From assembly GCA_051877895.1 (NCBI GenBank), contig JBJEJI010000088.1, forward strand, positions 1 to 27,688: 27,688 nucleotides of DNA. Reading direction: 5' to 3'. This document shows, in pieces, positions 23,118-27,688 of the stretch. Position 1 is the first letter of the stretch. The number at the start of each line of letters is the position of its first letter. The position numbers and the translations under genes are program-made. The notes under the pieces are model-generated. The model worked only from the letters and a program-made list of their open reading frames with translations, did not search any database and was not told the origin of the DNA. The stretch comes from UBA3775 sp051877895 (GTDB lineage: Bacteria; Bacillota; Clostridia; Lachnospirales; Lachnospiraceae).

Positions 23118-25781
23118 ATGAAAGAACTGGCAAAAAATTATAATCCTAAGGATATTGAAGACAGATTGTATGAGAAGTGGGAGAACAACAAGTATTTTCA
23201 TGCGAAGGTTAATCCGGAGAAAAAACCGTTTACCATCGTCATGCCACCTCCAAACATTACCGGACAGCTTCACATGGGTCACGCACTTGACAATACCATG
23301 CAGGATATTCTTATTCGTTATAAAAGAATGGCAGGATATGAAGCTTTATGGGTTCCGGGAACCGACCATGCATCTATTGCTACCGAAGCTAAAATTGTTG
23401 AGGCAATGAAGGCAGAAGGGCTTACCAAAGAAGAACTGGGTCGTGAAAAGTTTCTTGAAAGGGCATGGGCATGGAAGGAACAGTACGGCGGCAGAATTGT
23501 AAAGCAGCTTCGTAAATTAGGCTCTTCATGTGACTGGGACAGAGAACGTTTCACCATGGATGAGGGATGTAACAAGGCTGTAAAAGATGTATTCTGTAAC
23601 CTTTACAATAAGGGACTGATTTACAGAGGAGAGAGAATTATTAACTGGTGTCCTCACTGCCTTACTTCCATTTCTGATGCCGAAGTAAATTATGAGGATC
23701 AGGCAGGTCATTTCTGGCATCTCCGCTATCCGTATAAGGATGGCAGCGGCTATATTGAAATGGCAACTACAAGACCTGAAACCATACTTGGTGATACTGC
23801 CGTAGCAGTAAACCCTAATGATGAACGTTACAAAGACTGCATAGGTAAAACCGTTATTCTTCCTCTTGTAGGACGTGAGATTCCGGTTGTTGCCGATGAT
23901 TATGTTGAAATGGAATTCGGTACCGGTGTTGTAAAGATTACTCCGGCTCACGACCCTAACGACTTTGAGGTTGGACTTCGTCATAATCTTCCGGTTATTA
24001 ATGTGCTTACTGAGGATGCAAAGATTGTTGACGATTATCCAAAGTATGCAGGCATGGACCGTTATGAAGCAAGAGAAGCAATTGTTAAGGATTTACAGGA
24101 GTGCGGTGCACTTACCGAAATCGAAGATTACAGCCATAACGTAGGCACATGTTACCGTTGCGGAACAACAGTTGAACCTAGGGTTTCCAAACAGTGGTTT
24201 GTAAAGATGGAGCCGCTTGCAGGTCCTGCAATTGAGGCAGTTAAAAACGGAGAAACCAAATTTGTACCGGAGCATTTCGACAAGACCTACTATCACTGGC
24301 TTGAAAATATACGTGACTGGTGCATCAGCCGTCAGCTTTGGTGGGGTCACAGAATTCCTGCATTTTATTGTGATGACTGCGGAGAAATGGTTGTAACAAA
24401 GGAAGATTCTGCTGTTTGTCCAAAATGTGGAAAGCCTATGAGACAGGATCCTGATACTCTTGATACATGGTTCAGTTCCGCACTCTGGCCTTTCTCTACA
24501 CTGGGATGGCCGGAAAAGACAGATGATTTTGATTACTTCTACCCTACAAGCACACTTGTAACCGGCTACGATATTATTTTCTTCTGGGTAATCAGAATGA
24601 TGTTCAGCGGTATTGAACATACCGGAAAAGTTCCGTTTGATACTGTTCTGATCCATGGCCTTGTAAGAGACTCACAGGGTCGTAAGATGAGTAAATCTCT
24701 CGGTAATGGTATTGACCCTCTTGAGGTTATTGATAAATATGGTGCAGACGCATTGCGTTTCACTCTGATTACAGGTAATGCACCAGGTAATGATATGAGA
24801 TTTTACTGGGAGCGTATTGAAGCCAGCAGAAACTTTGCAAACAAAGTATGGAACGCAAGCCGTTTCATAATGATGAACATGGAACAGATGGGAGAGGACG
24901 GAAAGGTTGCATCTGTGGATGAATCCGCCCTTACCGATGCGGACAAGTGGATAATTGCTTCCTGTAATGATGTGGTTAAAGCTGTAACTGAAAATCTTGA
25001 TAAGTACGAGCTTGGCGTTGCCGCTCAGAAAATCTATGATTTCATCTGGGAAGAGCTTTGCGACTGGTATATTGAAATGGTTAAGCCTCGTCTTTACGGA
25101 GATGATGCTGAAACTAAGAAAGCGGCAATCTGGACTTTAAGAAGTGTATTGACAGATTCCCTGAAAATGCTTCATCCGTATATGCCATTTGTTACTGAAG
25201 AAATTTATTGTACCTTAAAAGAGGCAGAAGGACTCTTTACAGAGGATACCTCTATTATGATTTCTCCTTGGCCTGTATATGATGAAGCTAAGAACTACGC
25301 TAAACAGAAGGAAGCAATCGACCTTGTTAAAGAGGCTGTAAAAGCAATCAGAACCCTCAGAACAGGTATGAATGTTCCACCTTCCAGAAAGGCAAAGGTT
25401 TATGTTGTTTCTGAAAGCAGTCATATCAGAGATGTTTTCCAAGGCAGCAAGGTATTCTTTGCTACACTTGGCTATGCTTCACAGGTAGAAATTCAGAGCG
25501 ATAAAACAGGAATAGAAGATGATGCGGTTTCTACCGTAATTCCAAACGCAACACTCTACATTCCTTTTGCCGAACTGGTAGATATTGAAAAGGAAAAGGA
25601 GCGTCTGGCAAAAGAGAAAGCAAGACTTGAGGGCGAAATCAAGCGTTCCAACGGTATGCTTTCAAATGAGAAATTTTTAAGTAAGGCACCACAGGCAAAA
25701 GTAGATGAAGAAAAGGCAAAGCTTGAAAAGTATCAGGCAATGCTTGCACAGGTTGAAGAGAGACTTGTACATCTTGCATAA
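23118..25781 (+). CDS. valS: Valyl-tRNA synthetase
   Basis: 887 residues, the usual bacterial ValRS length. It joins valine to tRNA-Val and edits threonine. The class I signatures are HMGH at 52-55 (in PPPNITGQLHMGHAL) and KMSKS at 523-527. The editing-domain region follows (ATTRPETILGDTAVAVNP), then zinc-binding-like CDDCG and CPKCG pairs, the DTWFSSALWPFSTLGWP block, and the C-terminal coiled coil (about 820-885) that contacts the tRNA. GGAGG lies 4 nt before the ATG at 23118. An in-frame GTG at 23055 would add 21 basic residues outside the family norm, with its start inside the hairpin. No promoter or T-box is seen in the 80-nt gap, so it may be read from the upstream cluster. Confidence 0.97.
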   Translation: MKELAKNYNPKDIEDRLYEKWENNKYFHAKVNPEKKPFTIVMPPPNITGQLHMGHALDNTMQDILIRYKRMAGYEALWVPGTDHASIATEAKIVEAMKAEGLTKEELGREKFLERAWAWKEQYGGRIVKQLRKLGSSCDWDRERFTMDEGCNKAVKDVFCNLYNKGLIYRGERIINWCPHCLTSISDAEVNYEDQAGHFWHLRYPYKDGSGYIEMATTRPETILGDTAVAVNPNDERYKDCIGKTVILPLVGREIPVVADDYVEMEFGTGVVKITPAHDPNDFEVGLRHNLPVINVLTEDAKIVDDYPKYAGMDRYEAREAIVKDLQECGALTEIEDYSHNVGTCYRCGTTVEPRVSKQWFVKMEPLAGPAIEAVKNGETKFVPEHFDKTYYHWLENIRDWCISRQLWWGHRIPAFYCDDCGEMVVTKEDSAVCPKCGKPMRQDPDTLDTWFSSALWPFSTLGWPEKTDDFDYFYPTSTLVTGYDIIFFWVIRMMFSGIEHTGKVPFDTVLIHGLVRDSQGRKMSKSLGNGIDPLEVIDKYGADALRFTLITGNAPGNDMRFYWERIEASRNFANKVWNASRFIMMNMEQMGEDGKVASVDESALTDADKWIIASCNDVVKAVTENLDKYELGVAAQKIYDFIWEELCDWYIEMVKPRLYGDDAETKKAAIWTLRSVLTDSLKMLHPYMPFVTEEIYCTLKEAEGLFTEDTSIMISPWPVYDEAKNYAKQKEAIDLVKEAVKAIRTLRTGMNVPPSRKAKVYVVSESSHIRDVFQGSKVFFATLGYASQVEIQSDKTGIEDDAVSTVIPNATLYIPFAELVDIEKEKERLAKEKARLEGEIKRSNGMLSNEKFLSKAPQAKVDEEKAKLEKYQAMLAQVEERLVHLA

Positions 25782-25831
25782 GGCTGTGCCGGAATCCTGT
25801 AAAAGTTCCGGAAAGACAGAAAAAGCTGTTT

Positions 25832-26044
25832 TTGTGGGATAAAAGAATATTTTTTAAAAGCAGAGACAGTAATTTGTCAATATCAGGCATATGGTATGGG
25901 CTTGCCCATACACTTAAAGTCTTGATTTTTGCTCCGGCGTTTTTTATCATTAGTTACACGGCGGCACACTTTTTTACAGGTTTGGAATCACATAAGGATT
26001 CTTTGACGCACGTGCAACATGGAGGAAGAGATGTTAAATTTTGA
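25832..26044 (+). CDS. Possible small single-TM protein between valS and the zinc-ribbon gene
   Basis: A 70-residue frame from TTG 25832 with one convincing hydrophobic segment (about residues 23-49: G-L-A-H-T-L-K-V-L-I-F-A-P-A-F-F-I-I-S-Y). Its end overlaps the next small gene by 14 nt, and that gene's ribosome-binding site lies within it. The ribosome-binding site before the TTG is poor and the start is uncertain. The hydrophobic block and the coupling favour a real gene, but it could be chance in AT-rich sequence. The preceding spacer holds only a CCGGAA/TTCCGG hairpin (25789-25811) without a T-run. Confidence 0.4.
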   Translation: MWDKRIFFKSRDSNLSISGIWYGLAHTLKVLIFAPAFFIISYTAAHFFTGLESHKDSLTHVQHGGRDVKF

Positions 26045-26192
26045 AGAAGAAGTTGCAAAGTTCACACCAAGTCTTGAAATTGAACGTGCCACCGAGGCTG
26101 TATATGACACAATGGGTCCGGATATTACGGACATACTGGATGAACTTTTAAGTGACAAAAAGGAGAAAAAAGGAAAACATGATTTGTCCTAA
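26031..26192 (+). CDS. Small acidic protein (53 aa) coupled to the zinc-ribbon gene
   Basis: 53 residues, MLNFEEEVAKFTPSLEIERA..., acidic and helical with a Lys-rich tail. GGAGGAAGAG immediately before the ATG is an excellent ribosome-binding site. Its last 14 nt overlap the start of the next gene, pointing to translational coupling. Not recognised; probably a conserved small partner of the downstream membrane protein. Confidence 0.72.
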   Translation: MLNFEEEVAKFTPSLEIERATEAVYDTMGPDITDILDELLSDKKEKKGKHDLS

Positions 26193-27633
26193 GTGTGGTT
26201 CAACAGTAACCGGTAAAATGACCGAATGTGCAAAGTGCGGTTACAATATTTCAGTGGATAGAAAAGCACATGAGCTGGCATGTTATTTCTATAACAAAGG
26301 TCTTGAGCGTGCCGGAATACGTGATATTTACGGCGCCATTGAAATGTTAAACCGTTCCCTGCAGTTGGACAAGGAATTAATTGATGCAAGGAACCTTCTG
26401 GGATTATGTTATCTGGAAATCGGAGAAGCAGGTCTGGCACTTAGTCAGTGGATTATATCAAAAAACATTAATGATTATAATCCTGTAGCAGACCGATACT
26501 TGTCCGTAATTGAAGGAAATCCTGTTAAACTGAATCATTATAAAACTGCAATCAGAAAATATAACAATGCCTTGGAACAGGTGCAGCAGGGAGCAGATGA
26601 CCTTGCACTGATACAGTTAAAGCGTGCAGTTTCCAATAATCCGGATTATGTAAAAGCATGGCAGCTTCTTGCTCTGATCTATATTCATAATGAGGATTAT
26701 GACCGTGCCAGAAAGTGCCTGAAGCGATGCATGAAAACAGACGTTGCCAATCCTGTATCCTTAAAGTATGTAAAGTATATCCGCGATATTAAGTTTAAAA
26801 GCTATACCATGGAGGATTCCACATCTTTACCGGATAAACCGGATGGAGATATACAGGAAATGCTGGAGGGAAAGGCAAAACAGCATCTGGTTCCAAAGTA
26901 TAATTATTCAGAGGAAGGTCCTGATTACAGAGTGTTTATCAGTTTGGTGACAGGCATACTTCTTGGAATTATGGTGGTATACTTCCTTATAGTTCCGGGA
27001 GTGAAGCAGTCTCTTAACTACCAGCTTTTGAATAAAGACAAGCAGTATGGAGAAGAGATTTCACAGTATCTTGCCGAAATGGATTCCCTTGAAAAGGAAA
27101 ATGCGTCTCTGCAGTCCAAAATCGAAATACAGCAGATGGAAACAGACAGCTATATTGCCCAGATTGAGGAACTGACAGATCAGAAGTATTATGATAATGT
27201 GCTGAAAATGGTGAAGTATTACTATGAAATCGGTGCAGATGGTAAGACTGATGATTTGGAATTGTACATGCTGAGACAGAAGTTAACTGCCATTACAGAG
27301 GAAGAGTTAAAAACCGATGCGGCAAAATATCTTTATGACATGGTGCTGAAGGAATATCCTGATGTAATGGAGGCTTCGGTTGCAGGTTCCGAGCTGTTTA
27401 AAGCAGGGAAAGGCTACTATGACAAAGAGGCCTATGAAGACGCAAATGAAATGTTCCTCCTGGCATATGGTGAATCCCCTGATAATGAGGAAAATCTGTA
27501 TCTGCTGGGACGCACATACCAGTTAATCGGCAAGGATGCAGACGCCCTGACTTATTACCGTGAATATTTGAACAAATTCCCAAGTGGACAGTTTGCGGAA
27601 ACGGTTAATCAGTGGGTTAATGCCATGGAATAA
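26179..27633 (+). CDS. Zinc-ribbon, TPR and single-TM protein
   Basis: 484 residues. Residues 3-20 form a zinc ribbon (C3-x2-C6 and C17-x2-C20). TPR-like helices follow (about 30-200, e.g. GAIEMLNRSLQLDKELIDARNLLG). One TM lies at about 252-274, then a coiled coil (about 285-335) and C-terminal TPRs (about 400-480: YDKEAYEDANEMFLLAYGESPDNEENLYLLG). The topology places the zinc ribbon and first TPRs inside and the coiled coil and last TPRs outside, or the reverse. ATG at 26179, with AGGAAAA, overlaps the 53-aa gene; a GTG at 26152 in frame would precede the zinc ribbon with a basic stretch and is less likely. Followed by a terminator. Possible envelope scaffold; no specific function known. Confidence 0.85.
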   Translation: MICPKCGSTVTGKMTECAKCGYNISVDRKAHELACYFYNKGLERAGIRDIYGAIEMLNRSLQLDKELIDARNLLGLCYLEIGEAGLALSQWIISKNINDYNPVADRYLSVIEGNPVKLNHYKTAIRKYNNALEQVQQGADDLALIQLKRAVSNNPDYVKAWQLLALIYIHNEDYDRARKCLKRCMKTDVANPVSLKYVKYIRDIKFKSYTMEDSTSLPDKPDGDIQEMLEGKAKQHLVPKYNYSEEGPDYRVFISLVTGILLGIMVVYFLIVPGVKQSLNYQLLNKDKQYGEEISQYLAEMDSLEKENASLQSKIEIQQMETDSYIAQIEELTDQKYYDNVLKMVKYYYEIGADGKTDDLELYMLRQKLTAITEEELKTDAAKYLYDMVLKEYPDVMEASVAGSELFKAGKGYYDKEAYEDANEMFLLAYGESPDNEENLYLLGRTYQLIGKDADALTYYREYLNKFPSGQFAETVNQWVNAME

Positions 27634-27650
27634 ATTAAATATGATTTTAC

Positions 27651-27688
27651 AAAGGCTGAAGGGGAAATTCCCTTTCAGCCTTTATTTT
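27651..27688 (+). terminator. Terminator after the zinc-ribbon/TPR gene
   Basis: AAAGGCTGAA (27651-27660) pairs with TTCAGCCTTT (27674-27683), extended by GGG with CCC (27661-27663 with 27670-27672), and is followed by TATTTT at the window edge. It closes the run that began at 17210. Confidence 0.9.

Noticed and set aside
1..27688. tRNA or rRNA genes
   Set aside because: No cloverleaf, CCA-ended arm or conserved rRNA segment was seen on either strand by eye.

Overview
The window looks like a low-GC Gram-positive chromosome, most likely gut Clostridia of the Lachnospiraceae type. The evidence is AT-rich spacers, strong AGGAGG ribosome-binding sites, GTG/TTG starts, an infC-rpmI-rplT operon with a Firmicutes-style attenuated leader, a sortase-type surface protein, and a DUF5717/DUF5716 (Hsp70-like) gene block that I associate with Lachnospiraceae. 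All credible genes are on the + strand. The assignment rests on content and remembered family distribution, not on a search.

Layout. 1-2523: end of a peptide/nickel ABC transporter operon, with the tail of one permease and then an unusual single polypeptide joining the second permease to both ATPases. 2524-7912: cassette 1, with its own promoter. It encodes a secreted four-cysteine protein, a single-TM protein, two FtsX-like permeases, a MacB/LolD-type ATPase and two more single-TM proteins; a terminator-like hairpin lies inside it. 7944-9534: infC-rpmI-rplT, with a strong promoter, an attenuator leader, an AUC start for IF3, structured RNA before rpmI, and competing pairings just before the rplT ribosome-binding site. 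9585-11977: a cell-wall-anchored GLUG-repeat protein with near-identical 102-bp tandem repeats. 12127-13609: a MATE efflux pump. 13599-16634: cassette 2, a paralogue of cassette 1, with a secreted protein, two FtsX-like permeases in the opposite order and an ATPase; its promoter overlaps the end of the MATE gene. 16635-17339: a 700-bp gene-free stretch rich in palindromes. 17210-27688: a DUF5717 giant solenoid protein, a DUF5716 Hsp70-like ATPase, a helical-repeat partner, valS, two small ORFs and a zinc-ribbon/TPR membrane protein, ending in a terminator.

How the genes work together. The two cassettes share logic: a secreted beta-rich protein is made with a tripartite FtsX/ATPase machine of the kind that extrudes or senses envelope-active peptides. 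The arrangement recalls lactococcin-972-type loci, but no similarity to that bacteriocin is visible. The DUF5717-DUF5716 genes look like one cytoplasmic ATPase plus solenoid complex, with valS placed within the run.

The strongest candidates for something undescribed are the GC-rich nested-palindrome element at 16890-17156 (a possible structured RNA of about 270 nt), a two-copy intergenic repeat whose hairpin shows a compensatory change (12011-12080 and 16664-16811), and the paired FtsX cassettes.
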